A stretch of 64,000 bases of DNA from positions 2,079,001 to 2,143,000 of the forward strand of contig NZ_CP107902.1 in assembly GCF_036013935.1 (NCBI RefSeq), in the 5' to 3' direction. Position 1 is the stretch's first letter. The number at the start of each line of letters is the position of its first letter. Under the pieces are notes generated by a model. The model worked only from the letters and a program-made list of their open reading frames with translations. It made no database searches and was not told the DNA's origin. The stretch is from Streptomyces sp. NBC_00461 (GTDB lineage Bacteria; Actinomycetota; Actinomycetes; Streptomycetales; Streptomycetaceae). Positions 52,696 through 62,410 of this stretch are shown here, one piece after another. The position numbers and the translations under genes are program-made.

Positions 52696-53070
52696 ATGCC
52701 CGTCATCCGCACGTCCGATGCCGTCACCCACGAGATCCACGGCGCCCGCTTCGTCTCGTACGCCACCCCGCTCAGCGGGAGCAAGGAGCTGTGCGCCTGG
52801 CGCGGTGAGATCCCTCCCGGCACCGAGGCACCCGTGCACACCGTCACCCGAGAGGAGATCTTCCACCTCCTCGTCGGCGAACTGTTCATCACCCTCGACG
52901 GCCGCACCGACCGCATCACCGCGGGCGACACGGTCATCGTCAACCCGGGCGCGACCCTCGGCGTCGAGAACCGCACCGATCAGACGGCGATCTCCTGGGT
53001 CACCACCTCCATCGGCCTTGAGGCCGAACTGGCCGACGGCACCCGGATCACTCCGCCCTGGGCCAACTGA
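52696..53070 (+). CDS. Cupin-domain protein
   Basis: A 124-residue single-cupin protein. Cupin motif 1 is seen as APVHTVTREEIFHLLVGE (metal ligands His, Glu, His) and motif 2 in the GDTVIVNPGATLGVEN segment. ATG 52696 has CCGGAGG upstream. It is divergent from the MarR gene and under the tandem operators, so it is probably induced by the MarR ligand. It may be a small dioxygenase or isomerase. It stops 3 nt before the convergent ImuB-like gene. Confidence 0.87.
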   Translation: MPVIRTSDAVTHEIHGARFVSYATPLSGSKELCAWRGEIPPGTEAPVHTVTREEIFHLLVGELFITLDGRTDRITAGDTVIVNPGATLGVENRTDQTAISWVTTSIGLEAELADGTRITPPWAN

Positions 53071-53073
53071 GCC

Positions 53074-54048
53074 CTACGCCGCCAACGTCCCCGGCATCAC
53101 AGCCCCCGGCCCGAACTTCGCCCGCACCCGGTCCGCGGCCTCCTCCATACGGCGGAGTTTCTCGTCGGCGGGGTCGAAGGTGAGCTGGTGCGAGGCCTGT
53201 TCGGCGGGTGTGAGGGATTCGGCGCGGAGGGTGAGGTTGCGGACGCGGGCGCGCTGGAGGCCGAGGGCCTCGTACATGTCGTAGGCCGCCCCGGCCAGTG
53301 CGGCCGAGTGGGCGGTCGGTTCCTTGAGGGTGCGGGTGCGGGTCGTCGAGGAGCGGTCGGCGTAGCGGACGGTGAGGGTGAGGGTGCGGCAGACCTTGTC
53401 CAGGGCGCGGAGGCGGGTGCCCAGTTCCTCCGCGGCGGAGAGCAGCGCGCGACGGTGCCGGTCCGGGGACAACTCGTCGCGGGTGAAGGGGCGTTCGGCG
53501 GCGAGGGAACGGGCGACGCCGTTCGGGACGACCCGGCCGCGGTCGACACCGTTCGCCTTCTCGTGCAGTTCGCGGGCCGCCCTCGCGCCGATCAGCCGCT
53601 GCAGCGTGGACAGCGGTGCGGCGGCGACCTGGCCCAGTGTGCCCAGACCGTACTCGCGCAGGGTGCGTGCGGTGGCCGTGCCGACGCCCGGGAGCGCGGT
53701 GACCGGACGGTCCGCGAGGAACGCCGCGATGCCGTCCGGATCGCCGGGGACCTCGCACGTCAGCCCGGGGCGGGCGTCACTCAGGGCCACACGGGCCAGC
53801 ATCGGGCCCGGCCCGGCGCCGATCACGCAGTCGACACCGTGCAGGGCGAGGGCGCGGACGCGGATCACCGCCGCCAGTTCGATCGCGCTGCGCCCGAAGT
53901 ACCGTTCGGCGCCCCGCAGATCGGCCAGCGCACCGTCCGGCGGCAGCGCCTCCACGACGGGAGTGAACTCCTCGAGCAACCCGAGCAGCCCCGGCAGAGC
54001 GGCCTCGCGCGTAGGAGGCAGCTGGAAACGTACGCACACGATGGTCAT
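53074..54048 (-). CDS. ImuB-like Y-family polymerase relative lacking catalytic acids
   Basis: A 324-residue Y-family protein. The palm-derived start (MTIVCVRFQLPPTREAALPG) lacks the Asp-rich metal sites of DinB (no DMDAFFAS-type or SxDE motif), while the thumb HhH (VTALPGVGTATARTLREYGL) and little-finger region (about 205-300) are kept. This fits the catalytically dead ImuB class that links DnaE2 to the sliding clamp. ATG 54046-54048 overlaps the dnaE2 stop by 4 nt and has GGGGAG upstream, so the two are co-translated. No imuA' gene is nearby. Confidence 0.8.
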   Translation of the reverse strand: MTIVCVRFQLPPTREAALPGLLGLLEEFTPVVEALPPDGALADLRGAERYFGRSAIELAAVIRVRALALHGVDCVIGAGPGPMLARVALSDARPGLTCEVPGDPDGIAAFLADRPVTALPGVGTATARTLREYGLGTLGQVAAAPLSTLQRLIGARAARELHEKANGVDRGRVVPNGVARSLAAERPFTRDELSPDRHRRALLSAAEELGTRLRALDKVCRTLTLTVRYADRSSTTRTRTLKEPTAHSAALAGAAYDMYEALGLQRARVRNLTLRAESLTPAEQASHQLTFDPADEKLRRMEEAADRVRAKFGPGAVMPGTLAA

Positions 54049-57000
54049 CCCGCACTCCCCGGGCTCTGGTGCCACAACTTCCGTACCTGCGAAGGATCTT
54101 GACCGGCGGGCCGCAGATCGGCCCACGGGTTCATCTCGTATCCGGTGGGCATGTGGATCCGCCGGCCTCGTGCCGGATCTCCGCCCGCCCCTTCCGGCAC
54201 GGGTTCCGCCAGCCGTGCCGCCACCTCGTCGAGGCCGCCCTCGGCGCGCAGCTCGACCAGTTCGGCGAGGTTCCAGGCGGCGGCGCCCACCACGCTGAGA
54301 CTGCGCGGGCCGCGCCGCTGCACCACCCCGCGCACCAACAGCAGCCAGGAGTGGAAGACGGTGTGGGCGCAGGCGTCGTGGGAGTCGTCGAAGAAGGCGA
54401 GGTCGACCAGGCCCGTACCGTCGTCCAGGGTGGAGAAGATGACCCGCTTGCCGGAGCGGATCGGCGGCGTCTGGGTGGCCGCCTTAGCGCCCGCCACGAG
54501 GACCGTCTCGCCGTGCCGGGCCTCGCGCAGCCGCCGTGCCGACAGCACGCCCAACTCCTCCAGAAACTCCCGATGGTCGTCCATCAGATTGCGCGAGGCG
54601 TCCATCGACAGCACCCCCAGTTCGGCACTCAGCTTCTCGGCGTCGGACAGATCCGGCAGCCCCGCCGGCGCCGTCTTCCGCCCACCTCCCAGCGGGAGTT
54701 GGCCGCCGCCCGAACCCCCTGAACTCCGCCGCAGCTCGGTCAAGTGCAGTTGCAGATCACGGCGGTTGGCGCCGAAGGCGTCCAACGCGCCGACCTGGGC
54801 CAGCCGTCCGGCCAGCGGTCTGCTCGGACGTGCCCGCTCCCAGAAGTCCAGCAGCGAGGCGTACGGCTGCCCCTCCGCGATCCGCGCCGCCTCGGCCTCG
54901 CTGATGCCGTACACGTCGGAGAGGGCCAGCCGCAGCCCCCAGACGCCCGGCCCCGATTCCGACCCCTCTGATTCAGACACCAGTTCGACACGATGGGCGA
55001 CCGCCGACCGGTTCACGTCCAACGGCAGGACCGGCACCCCGCGCCGCCGTGCGTCCGCCAGCAGCAGCCGCTTCGGATACATCCCGGGGTCGTGCGTGAG
55101 CAGCCCGGCGTAGAAGGCAGCCGGATGATGGGCCTTCAGCCACGCCGACTGGTACGTCGGCACGGCGAAGGCGACCGCATGCGCCTTGCAGAAGCCGTAG
55201 CTGCCGAACGCCTCGATGATCTCCCAGGCCCGCTGAATCGTCTCCACGTCATAGCCGTTGGCCGCCGCGTGCTGCGCGAACCACACCTTGATCCGCCCCT
55301 GCGACTCCGGGTCGGACAGCCCGCGCCGCACCCGGTCCGCCTCCCCCCGCCCGCAGCCGGCCATGATGGCGACGATGTCGATGATCTGCTCGTGGAAGAC
55401 GACGACCCCGTACGTCCCCTTCAGCGGCTCCTCCAGATCCGGATGCGGATACCGCACCGGCGCCCGCCCGTGCCGCGCCTCGATGAACGGCCGCACCATG
55501 TCGGCGGCGACCGGTCCGGGCCGGAACAGCGAAATGTCGACGACGAGGTCATGAAAGGTGGCCGGCTGCAGCCGCCCCACCAGATCCCGCTGCCCCGGCG
55601 ACTCGATCTGGAAGCACCCCAACGTCTCGGCGGAACGGATGAGCCGATAGGTCGCCGGATCGCCGCCCCGCAACGCATCCAGGTCGATCCGCTCCCCCGT
55701 CGCCCGCTCCACCTCAGCGACCGCGTGCGCCATCGCCGACTGCATCCGCACCCCCAGCACGTCCAGCTTGAGCAGCCCGAGGTCCTCCACGTCGTCCTTG
55801 TCGAACTGCGACATCGGCAGGCCCTCGCCGCTGGTCGGCACGACCGGCGTACGGGACAGAAGGGAGGCGTCGGAGAGCAGCACCCCGCACGGATGCATGG
55901 CGACTCCGCGAGGCAGGGCGTCAAGAGCCTCGACCAGCTCCCACAACCGCCCGTACCGCTCCTTCTCCCTCGCCAGCGCCCTGAGTTCGGGCAGTTCCTC
56001 CAGCGCCGCCCGGGCATCGCGCGCCCGGATGTGCGGGAAGGACTTGGCGACACGGTCGATCTCGGCCGGATCCATGGACAGCGCCGCCCCCACGTCACGA
56101 ATCGCGTGCCGGACCCGGTACGTCTCCGGCATGGCGACGGTCGCGACCCGCTCCTCGCCGAACCGGCCGATGATCGCGCGATAGACCTCCAGCCGCCGCG
56201 CGGACTCCACATCGATGTCGATATCGGGCAGCACCACCCGCTCCTTCGACAAGAAGCGCTCCATCAGCAGCCCGTGCTCAACCGGATCCGCGTTCGCGAT
56301 GCCCAGAAGATGGTTCACCAACGAACCCGCGCCCGAGCCGCGAGCGGCGACCCGAATCCCCATCCCCCGTACGTCGTCCACCACCTGAGCGACCGTCAGG
56401 AAGTAGGAGGCGAAGCCGTGGTGGGCGATGATGTCCAGCTCCCGGTGCATCCGCTCCCAGTAGGCGCGCTTCCCGGAGTGGCCGTGCGCCACCATCCCGG
56501 CCGCCGCCCTCGACGCCAGCGCCCGCTGGGCGGTGCGGCGGCCGGCGCCGACGAGGTGCGGCTCGGGGAAGTGGACGGCGCCCATGCCGAGGTCGTCCTC
56601 GGGGTCGACCAGGCACTCGGCGGCCGTCGCCCGCGTCTGCTCCAGCAGGCGGTATGCGGTGTCGCGCCGGTAGCCGACGGCCTCGACGATCCGCTCGGCT
56701 GCGTCCAGCATGGCGCCCGCGTCCTTGAGCCAGGCCTCCCCGGAGTCCAGTTCCTGCCCCGGGTCGACGGGGACCAGACGGCGGGCCGCGTCCAGGACGT
56801 CGGCGACCGGGCCGAGGCCGGGGTCGGCGTAGCGCACGGCATTGCTGAGCACCGGCCGGATCCCCTGCTCGGCGGCGAAGCCCACGGTGCGGGCGGCCAG
56901 CCGCAGTGAGCCGGGACCGGTGCCCTTGCGCCCGTGCCAGACGGCCTCCAGGCGCAGGGCGTCGCCGTAGACCTCACGCCAGGGCGCGAGGAGTTTCCCG

Positions 57001-57485
57001 GCTCGGTCCGGACGCCCCGCGGCCAGCGCGCGGCCGACGTCGGAGTCGGACCCGAGCAGCACGGTCAGGCCGTCGGCGTGGTTGCTGCTCCAAGCCAGCC
57101 GAGGCGCACCCTCGGCGCCATGGGCGGCCGTGACGAGCCGGCACAGGTCGGCCCAGCCGCGGGCGCCATCCCGGGCGAGGAAGGTGACGCGGGGTGTCGA
57201 CTCGTCGATGAAGGCGCCGCCACGCACAGGGGTGCGGCGCCTTTCCCGCCGTACGGACTCGCGTACGGGCTGCTCCACCGCCAGGTCCGCGCCGAACAGC
57301 GGGCGGACGCCCGCCTTCGCGCAGGCCTTGGCGAAGCGGACCGTGCCGGCGAGGGTGTCGCGGTCGGTGAGGGCCAGGGCGTCCATACCCCGCTCGGAGG
57401 CACGCTCTGCCAGCCGCTCCGGATGCGAGGCCCCGTACCTCATGGAGAACCCGGAGACGGTGTGCAGATGCGTGAAGCCGGACAT
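54045..57485 (-). CDS. dnaE2: Error-prone DNA polymerase III alpha subunit DnaE2
   Basis: A 1146-residue C-family polymerase for translesion synthesis. An N-terminal PHP domain (MSGFTHLHTVSGFSMRYGAS) is followed by the palm with catalytic aspartates in VVLPDIDIDVES, the finger region (AFGSYGFCKAHAVAFAVPTY), tandem HhH and an OB fold (TLDDGTGLVDLAFF). The C-terminal end TGYEMNPWADLR is typical of DnaE2. ATG 57483-57485 has GGGGGTG upstream; longer readings lack support. It is first in a two-gene unit with the ImuB-like gene. I see no clear LexA box, so regulation is unknown. Confidence 0.93.
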   Translation of the reverse strand: MSGFTHLHTVSGFSMRYGASHPERLAERASERGMDALALTDRDTLAGTVRFAKACAKAGVRPLFGADLAVEQPVRESVRRERRRTPVRGGAFIDESTPRVTFLARDGARGWADLCRLVTAAHGAEGAPRLAWSSNHADGLTVLLGSDSDVGRALAAGRPDRAGKLLAPWREVYGDALRLEAVWHGRKGTGPGSLRLAARTVGFAAEQGIRPVLSNAVRYADPGLGPVADVLDAARRLVPVDPGQELDSGEAWLKDAGAMLDAAERIVEAVGYRRDTAYRLLEQTRATAAECLVDPEDDLGMGAVHFPEPHLVGAGRRTAQRALASRAAAGMVAHGHSGKRAYWERMHRELDIIAHHGFASYFLTVAQVVDDVRGMGIRVAARGSGAGSLVNHLLGIANADPVEHGLLMERFLSKERVVLPDIDIDVESARRLEVYRAIIGRFGEERVATVAMPETYRVRHAIRDVGAALSMDPAEIDRVAKSFPHIRARDARAALEELPELRALAREKERYGRLWELVEALDALPRGVAMHPCGVLLSDASLLSRTPVVPTSGEGLPMSQFDKDDVEDLGLLKLDVLGVRMQSAMAHAVAEVERATGERIDLDALRGGDPATYRLIRSAETLGCFQIESPGQRDLVGRLQPATFHDLVVDISLFRPGPVAADMVRPFIEARHGRAPVRYPHPDLEEPLKGTYGVVVFHEQIIDIVAIMAGCGRGEADRVRRGLSDPESQGRIKVWFAQHAAANGYDVETIQRAWEIIEAFGSYGFCKAHAVAFAVPTYQSAWLKAHHPAAFYAGLLTHDPGMYPKRLLLADARRRGVPVLPLDVNRSAVAHRVELVSESEGSESGPGVWGLRLALSDVYGISEAEAARIAEGQPYASLLDFWERARPSRPLAGRLAQVGALDAFGANRRDLQLHLTELRRSSGGSGGGQLPLGGGRKTAPAGLPDLSDAEKLSAELGVLSMDASRNLMDDHREFLEELGVLSARRLREARHGETVLVAGAKAATQTPPIRSGKRVIFSTLDDGTGLVDLAFFDDSHDACAHTVFHSWLLLVRGVVQRRGPRSLSVVGAAAWNLAELVELRAEGGLDEVAARLAEPVPEGAGGDPARGRRIHMPTGYEMNPWADLRPAGQDPSQVRKLWHQSPGSAG

Positions 57486-57618
57486 CCACACCCCCATCCT
57501 CGAACACCAGTTCCCAACTACCTCACCCCCACCATAGACCAAAAATCGAATACATGTACGACAGCCGTTCGGCCCTCTCCCACCTGCGGAAACGTCCACC
57601 GCCTCGGACTGTGGGGAC

Positions 57619-58653
57619 ATGACACAGAGGAGCTTTCTCGCCGAGGTGACGGACGCGGTCACCCCGCGCACCACGCTGCTGGTCATCGGCGTGATCGCGC
57701 TCCAGCTGCTGTTCATCACCTCCTATGTGGGGGCGCTGCACGACCCGAAGCCCAAGGACGTGCCCTTCGGAGTCGTCGCGCCCCGGGCCGCGGCCGAGCA
57801 GGCGGTGACCCGGCTGGAGCAGCTTCCGGGGTCCCCACTGGACCCGCGTGTGGTGGCCGACGAGGCGACGGCCCGAAAACAGATCCTGAACCGGGACATC
57901 GACGGGGCACTGATCATCAACCCGGCCCGGACGACCGACACGCTCCTGGTCGCCAGTGGCGGCGGCACCGTCCTCGCGACCACCCTGGAGCGATACCTCA
58001 CCCTCCTGGAGGCCTCCCAGCAGCGGACCGTCCGGACGCTGGACGTGGCCCCGGCCTCCTCCCAGGACTTCGACGGGCTGTCCTCCTTCTACGCGGTGGT
58101 GGGCTGGTGCGTCGGCGGCTACCTGTGCGCCTCGGTCCTGGCGATCAGCACGGGCGCCCGCCCCGCCAACCCGCGCCGCGCGACGATCCGACTGACCGTC
58201 ATGGCATTGGTCTCGATCATCGGCGGACTCGGCGGAGCGATCATCATCGGCCCGATCCTGGGCGCCCTGCCGGGCAGCGTGATGGCCTTCTGGGGACTCG
58301 GCGCCCTGGTCACCTTCTCGGTCGGGGCGGCAACCCTCGCCCTCCAGGGAGTCTTCGGGATCGCCGGCATCGGCCTGGCGATCCTGCTCGTGGTGATCGC
58401 GGGAAACCCGAGCGCCGGCGGCGCCTTCCCGCTTCCGCTGCTGCCGCCGTTCTGGAAGGCGATCGGTCCCGCGCTGCCGCCGGGCGCCGGCACATGGGTG
58501 GCCCGCTCGATCGCGTACTTCCAGGACAACGCCACGACGGGCGCCCTCCTGGTCCTGTCGGCCTGGGCGGCGGCCGGAATCGTCATCACACTCCTGGCAG
58601 CAACCCTGCGCACCAGACGCCAGGCCGCCGACCTACCACCACAGCCGCCGTAA
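57619..58653 (+). CDS. YhgE/Pip-like ABC-2 family membrane protein (DUF3533-type)
   Basis: A 344-residue membrane protein. The first helix (about 20-40) is followed by a large extracytoplasmic loop (about 42-145) and five further helices (about 155-330), the layout of the ABC-2/YhgE-type family used in export or cell-surface display (ESX-linked in some Gram-positives). Landmarks are VPFGVVAPRAAAEQ and FYAVVGWCVGGYL. ATG 57619 has GTGGGGAC upstream. It stands alone between dnaE2 (divergent) and a protease gene (convergent). Function unknown. Confidence 0.78.
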   Translation: MTQRSFLAEVTDAVTPRTTLLVIGVIALQLLFITSYVGALHDPKPKDVPFGVVAPRAAAEQAVTRLEQLPGSPLDPRVVADEATARKQILNRDIDGALIINPARTTDTLLVASGGGTVLATTLERYLTLLEASQQRTVRTLDVAPASSQDFDGLSSFYAVVGWCVGGYLCASVLAISTGARPANPRRATIRLTVMALVSIIGGLGGAIIIGPILGALPGSVMAFWGLGALVTFSVGAATLALQGVFGIAGIGLAILLVVIAGNPSAGGAFPLPLLPPFWKAIGPALPPGAGTWVARSIAYFQDNATTGALLVLSAWAAAGIVITLLAATLRTRRQAADLPPQPP

Positions 58654-58819
58654 GCCCGCAGGGCGCCAGTAGACGTACGGCGTATGCATGACCGTCAGTC
58701 GCCCACGACGGGAAGGGGCCCCGGCCCCGACTCCCCCCACCCCACAGGCACTACGCGCACCCCCACCACCCGCACAGGCGCCGCAGGCGTACGCCCCTCC
58801 AACCGGCACCCGCACGCGA

Positions 58820-58851
58820 AAGTCCCGCCCCTCGCGCGCGGGGCGGGACTT
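58820..58851. terminator. Bidirectional hairpin terminator
   Basis: AAGTCCCGCCCC (58820-58831) and GGGGCGGGACTT (58840-58851) form a perfect 12-bp stem between the convergent membrane-protein and protease genes. The rest of 58654-58870 shows no gene. Confidence 0.75.
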
Positions 58852-58870
58852 CACACAACCGGCGTGACGC

Positions 58871-59953
58871 TCAGCCGATCTCGGCACCGAAGGTCGACAG
58901 CGCCTCGGTGACCGGCTGGAAGAAGGTCTCCCCACCGGACGTGCAGTCACCGCTGCCACCGGACGTGAGGCCGATCGCCGCGTCGCCGTCGAAGAGCGAG
59001 CCGCCGCTGTCGCCGGGCTCGGCGCAGACGTCGGTCTGGATGAGGCCGTTGACGATGTCGCCGTTGCCGTAGTTCACGGTGGCGTCCAGTCCGGTGACCG
59101 TGCCGCCGTGCACCTTGGTGGTGGAGCCGCTGCGGGTCACCTTCTCGCCCACCGTGGCGGCGGCGGCGTGGGTGATGGCCTGCGAGGAGCCGTTGTAGAG
59201 GTCGACCTCACTCGGGTGAGCCACGCCGGAGGTGTACTTGACCAGGCCGAAGTCGTTGCCCGGGAAGCTGGACTGCTCGTTGGTGCCGATCTGCTTGCCG
59301 CTGGAGTCGGACCAGGTGGAGATGGCCTCGGTGCAGTGCCCGGCCGTGATGAAGTACGGCTGGCCGCCCTTGACCACGTTGAAGCCGAGCGAGCAGCGCC
59401 CGCCCGAGCCGGAGATCGCGTCGCCGCCCGCGATGAAGGGCTTGAACTCCCCCTTCGTGCGCTGGACTTCGGCCACCGAGCCGAGTCCGTCGACGACCTT
59501 GGTCAGCTTGGCCCACTCGGCCTTGGTGACCGTACGGTCGGCGGTGACGACGACCTTGTTGGTGGTCGGGTCGGTCACCCAGGAGGTGCCGGGGATGGTC
59601 GCGTCCTGCTTCAGCGTCGCGTGGGCGCTCTTGAGTTCGGCGAGGGAGTTCTCGACGATTCTCGCCTTGGCGCCGGCCGCCTCGACGGTTTTGGCGGCGG
59701 TCTTGTCCAGCACGTTGACGACGAGGCTCTTGGCCTTCGCGTCGTAGAACGTGCCCGCCGCGTCGGTGCCGAGGTCCTCACCGAGGGTCGAGGCGAGCTT
59801 TCCGGCCGCCGTGACCGACAGGGTCTGGGGCGCGGAGGTCTTCGGGGCCTCGCTGGCGTTCGCGGTCTGGAAGGTGACTGCCGCGGCGACCAGCGCGGCG
59901 ATGCCCGCACCTGCCACGGCCACACGTCGCTTGGGTATGCGTCGGTGCTTCAA
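58871..59953 (-). CDS. Streptogrisin-type serine protease (prodomain form)
   Basis: A 360-residue S1 (chymotrypsin-fold) secreted protease. A signal peptide (about 1-32) and an alpha-lytic-type propeptide (about 33-165) precede the mature enzyme ([18 protein letters not shown] onward). The triad is His in [10 protein letters not shown], Asp in NDFGLVKY, and Ser in [10 protein letters not shown]; six cysteines give three disulphides. The start is TTG 59951-59953 with AGGAGG upstream; no ATG or GTG is better placed. Members digest extracellular protein. It is upstream of nothing on its own strand; the slipin gene ends 231 nt before it. Confidence 0.92.
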   Translation of the reverse strand: MKHRRIPKRRVAVAGAGIAALVAAAVTFQTANASEAPKTSAPQTLSVTAAGKLASTLGEDLGTDAAGTFYDAKAKSLVVNVLDKTAAKTVEAAGAKARIVENSLAELKSAHATLKQDATIPGTSWVTDPTTNKVVVTADRTVTKAEWAKLTKVVDGLGSVAEVQRTKGEFKPFIAGGDAISGSGGRCSLGFNVVKGGQPYFITAGHCTEAISTWSDSSGKQIGTNEQSSFPGNDFGLVKYTSGVAHPSEVDLYNGSSQAITHAAAATVGEKVTRSGSTTKVHGGTVTGLDATVNYGNGDIVNGLIQTDVCAEPGDSGGSLFDGDAAIGLTSGGSGDCTSGGETFFQPVTEALSTFGAEIG

Positions 59954-60183
59954 CTCGCGTCCTCCTGTGGGGGGTCGGCCCGCGAGATTGTGGGGATCCC
60001 GCGAACCGGAAGGCGTTGAACTGCGCCTACTATCCCGAGACCGACAGGGAGCACACAAGGGCTTCTTCAGGACGCGCGTAGAACGCGTCTTCGCGCGCCC
60101 CTCACTTTTGACAGTCCACGGTCACCCCACGTCTTCGCTCTGCAAACACTACGAGCGAGTAGCCTGTGCGCACTCTGTGAGGT

Positions 60184-61089
60184 CTAGTCCTGTCCGGATT
60201 TCGACCCTCCGGGTTCCGGATCCAAGCGGGCCACGGGAGAAGGCAGTTGCTCCTGCACCGATTGCTGCACCGGCTGCTGCACCGGCTGCTGCACCGGCTG
60301 CTGCACGACCTGCTGCGGCGCCACGGTGTTCTGCTGCGCCCGCTCCAGGAACCGCAGCAACTCCACCGGGAACGGCAGAACGAGCGTGGAGTTCTTCTCG
60401 GCGGCGACCGCCGTCACCGTCTGCAGCAGCCGCAGTTGCAGCGCGGCCGGGGTGTCCGCCATCTGCTGGGCCGCCTCGGCGAGCTTCTTCGACGCCTGGA
60501 GTTCGGCGTCGGCGTTGATGACCCGCGCGCGCCGCTCACGGTCGGCCTCGGCCTGCCGGGCCATGGAGCGCTTCATCGTCTCGGGCAGGGAGACGTCCTT
60601 GATCTCGACCCGGTCGATCGTCACACCCCACTCCACGGCCGGGCTGTCGATCATCAACTCCAGGCCCTGGTTGAGCTTTTCGCGGTTGGACAGCAGATCA
60701 TCCAGCTCACTCTTGCCGATGATGGACCGCAGCGAGGTCTGCGCCATCTGCGCGACCGCGAACCGGTAGTCCTCCACCCGGACGATCGCCTCGGACGGCC
60801 CGGTCACCTTGAAGTAGACGACCGCGTCCACCCGCACCGTGACGTTGTCCCGGGTGATGCCCTCCTGTGCGGGCACGGGCATGGTCACGACCTGCATGTT
60901 GACCTTCTGGAGCTTGTCCACGAACGGCACGATCATCGTGAACCCGGGCTCCCGCACCTCGGATCGGAGTTTGCCGAGGCGGAACACCACACCCCGTTCG
61001 TACTGCTTGACGACCCGTGCGGCCGCCATCGCGTACACCACACCGGCGGACGCGAGGGTCACTCCCGCCGCCACCAGCTCCTCGACCAT
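60184..61089 (-). CDS. Slipin (SPFH/band 7 protein)
   Basis: A 301-residue membrane protein of the stomatin/slipin group. An N-terminal hydrophobic segment (about 2-22) anchors it, followed by the SPFH domain (about 25-180; VVKQYERGVVFRLGKL, RDNVTVRVDAVVYFKV, VIDRVEIKDV-like) and a coiled coil (about 180-240). The C-terminus is a QQPVQ repeat tail (about 265-285) encoded by 12-bp DNA repeats. Slipins scaffold membrane microdomains and often work with a NfeD protease, absent here. ATG 61087-61089 has GGGGGCC upstream. Confidence 0.88.
   Translation of the reverse strand: MVEELVAAGVTLASAGVVYAMAAARVVKQYERGVVFRLGKLRSEVREPGFTMIVPFVDKLQKVNMQVVTMPVPAQEGITRDNVTVRVDAVVYFKVTGPSEAIVRVEDYRFAVAQMAQTSLRSIIGKSELDDLLSNREKLNQGLELMIDSPAVEWGVTIDRVEIKDVSLPETMKRSMARQAEADRERRARVINADAELQASKKLAEAAQQMADTPAALQLRLLQTVTAVAAEKNSTLVLPFPVELLRFLERAQQNTVAPQQVVQQPVQQPVQQPVQQSVQEQLPSPVARLDPEPGGSKSGQD
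60251..60310 (-). repeat. 12-bp tandem repeat inside slipin gene
   Basis: Five 12-bp units based on TGCTGCACCGGC lie head to tail (three are identical) and encode a QQPV repeat in the slipin C-terminal tail. Copy number may vary between strains. Confidence 0.8.
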
Positions 61090-61172
61090 GCCGGCCCCCA
61101 GGGTCCGAAGTGGGCGTATTACAGAGGAGTTCCGCCTGTACGTCGAAGGTAACTCCGAGGCCCGGACAAGGG

Positions 61173-61207
61173 CGAGCCCCCGCACGACAGTTGCCTGCGG
61201 GGGCTCG
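61173..61207 (-). terminator. Hairpin terminator after sprB-like gene
   Basis: CGAGCCCCCGCA (61173-61184) and TGCGGGGGCTCG (61196-61207) form a perfect 12-bp stem about 95 nt past the protease stop and before the slipin promoter. Confidence 0.7.
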
Positions 61208-61301
61208 TCTTCTGCCGGCTACCGCTGCCCGCTGCCTGTCACAGGCCGCGGGCCGCAGACCGGAGACCGGAGACCTCTTCGAGGTCGACCCGGCCGGCCC
61301 G

Positions 61302-62201
61302 TCAGCCGATGCTCACGCCGTAGTAGCTCAGCGCCTCGGTGACCGGCTGGAAGAAGGTCGTGCCGCCGGAGCTGCAGTTGCCGCTGCCGCCGGAGGTCAG
61401 ACCGTAGGCCACGCTGCCGCCGTACAGGGGTCCGCCGCTGTCGCCGCCCTCGGCGCAGACCGTGGTCTGGATCATGCCGTAGACGACGTCGCCACTGCCG
61501 TAGTTGACCGTGGCGTTCAGGGCGGTGACCCGGCCGCTGTGGGTGCCGGTGGTGGAGCCGCGACGGTAGACCGTCGTGCCGACGCTCGGAGTGGCCGCGC
61601 CGGAGATGGTCTGGCTGCCGACCGCGCTCGGGTGCGCGACCGAGGAGTTGGTGTAGCGCACCAGCGCGAAGTCGTTGGTCGGGAAGCTGTAGCCGACGTT
61701 GGTACCCAGCACCGTGGAGTGGCCGGAGTTGGAGTACCAGGTCGAGGCGACCTCACCGCAGTGGCCGGCGGTCAGGAAGTAGTACGTGCTCCCGCTGTGC
61801 ACGTTGAAGCCGAGCGAGCAGCGGTAGGAGCCGCCGTAGATGGCGTCGCCGCCGGTGATCAGCTTCTTGAACGTGCCCGGGGTGTGCTTGATGGTCAGGG
61901 CACCGGCGTTGCCGCCGGCCTGGCTCTTGATCTTCGCGATCTCGGCCTGGGAGACCGTGCTGTCGACGGTGACGACGACACGGTTGGTCCTGCTGTCGAC
62001 GGCCCAGGCGGTGCCCGGCACGTCGGCCTTCAGCACCGAGGCGTTGGCGCTCTTGAGCTGGGCGGTACTGAAGGGGGTGGCGGTGGACGCGTTCGCGCTG
62101 GGGACCGCGATCGCTGCGGCGGCCACGAGTCCGGTGCTGACGGCGATCAGCCGGGTCCGTCTCGCGATACCGCTGCGGGGGGTTGTGCGCTTGATCCTCA
62201 C
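61302..62201 (-). CDS. sprB: Streptogrisin B-like serine protease
   Basis: A 299-residue S1 protease, the same length as S. griseus SGPB precursor and very similar to it as I remember it. A signal peptide (about 1-38), propeptide (about 39-112) and mature enzyme ([19 protein letters not shown] onward) are visible. The triad is His in [10 protein letters not shown], Asp in TNDFALVRY and Ser in [13 protein letters not shown] 62199-62201 follows GGGAGGAACGAAC. It degrades extracellular protein during development or growth. The promoter region holds a CAAGCGCTTG palindrome. Confidence 0.94.
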   Translation of the reverse strand: MRIKRTTPRSGIARRTRLIAVSTGLVAAAAIAVPSANASTATPFSTAQLKSANASVLKADVPGTAWAVDSRTNRVVVTVDSTVSQAEIAKIKSQAGGNAGALTIKHTPGTFKKLITGGDAIYGGSYRCSLGFNVHSGSTYYFLTAGHCGEVASTWYSNSGHSTVLGTNVGYSFPTNDFALVRYTNSSVAHPSAVGSQTISGAATPSVGTTVYRRGSTTGTHSGRVTALNATVNYGSGDVVYGMIQTTVCAEGGDSGGPLYGGSVAYGLTSGGSGNCSSGGTTFFQPVTEALSYYGVSIG

Positions 62202-62305
62202 GTTCGTTCCTCCCAAGGGGAAGTAAGGGGCCCGCGTGGGGTCGGGGCCCGTGAGGCGCAGCCGGGGCACTGATCGTCCGGATTCCGGACACGCCGTGCC
62301 CCTGA

Positions 62306-62315
62306 CAAGCGCTTG
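62306..62315. promoter_or_regulatory. Palindrome upstream of sprB-like gene
   Basis: CAAGCGCTTG lies 105 nt upstream of the GTG start, followed by interleaved GGCC palindromes (62329-62342). A central CG palindrome fits LacI-type regulators; the binding protein is unknown. Confidence 0.3.
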
Positions 62316-62410
62316 CGGGGAGTATTCGGCCGAACGGCCGGTAGGCGCAAGGGCGCCTTTCGGCCGTAGACCTTTGAACGAACCATGGGTTTTGGCCATA
62401 CATGCCTGGT

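Noticed and set aside
60178..60193. Partial DasR (dre)-like site with GGTCTAG near the slipin stop
   Set aside because: Only about 10 of 16 positions fit the consensus ACTGGTCTAGACCACT that I recall, and it overlaps the slipin stop codon.
60251..60310. 12-bp repeats considered as a CRISPR array
   Set aside because: Units are contiguous without spacers and lie in the slipin reading frame.
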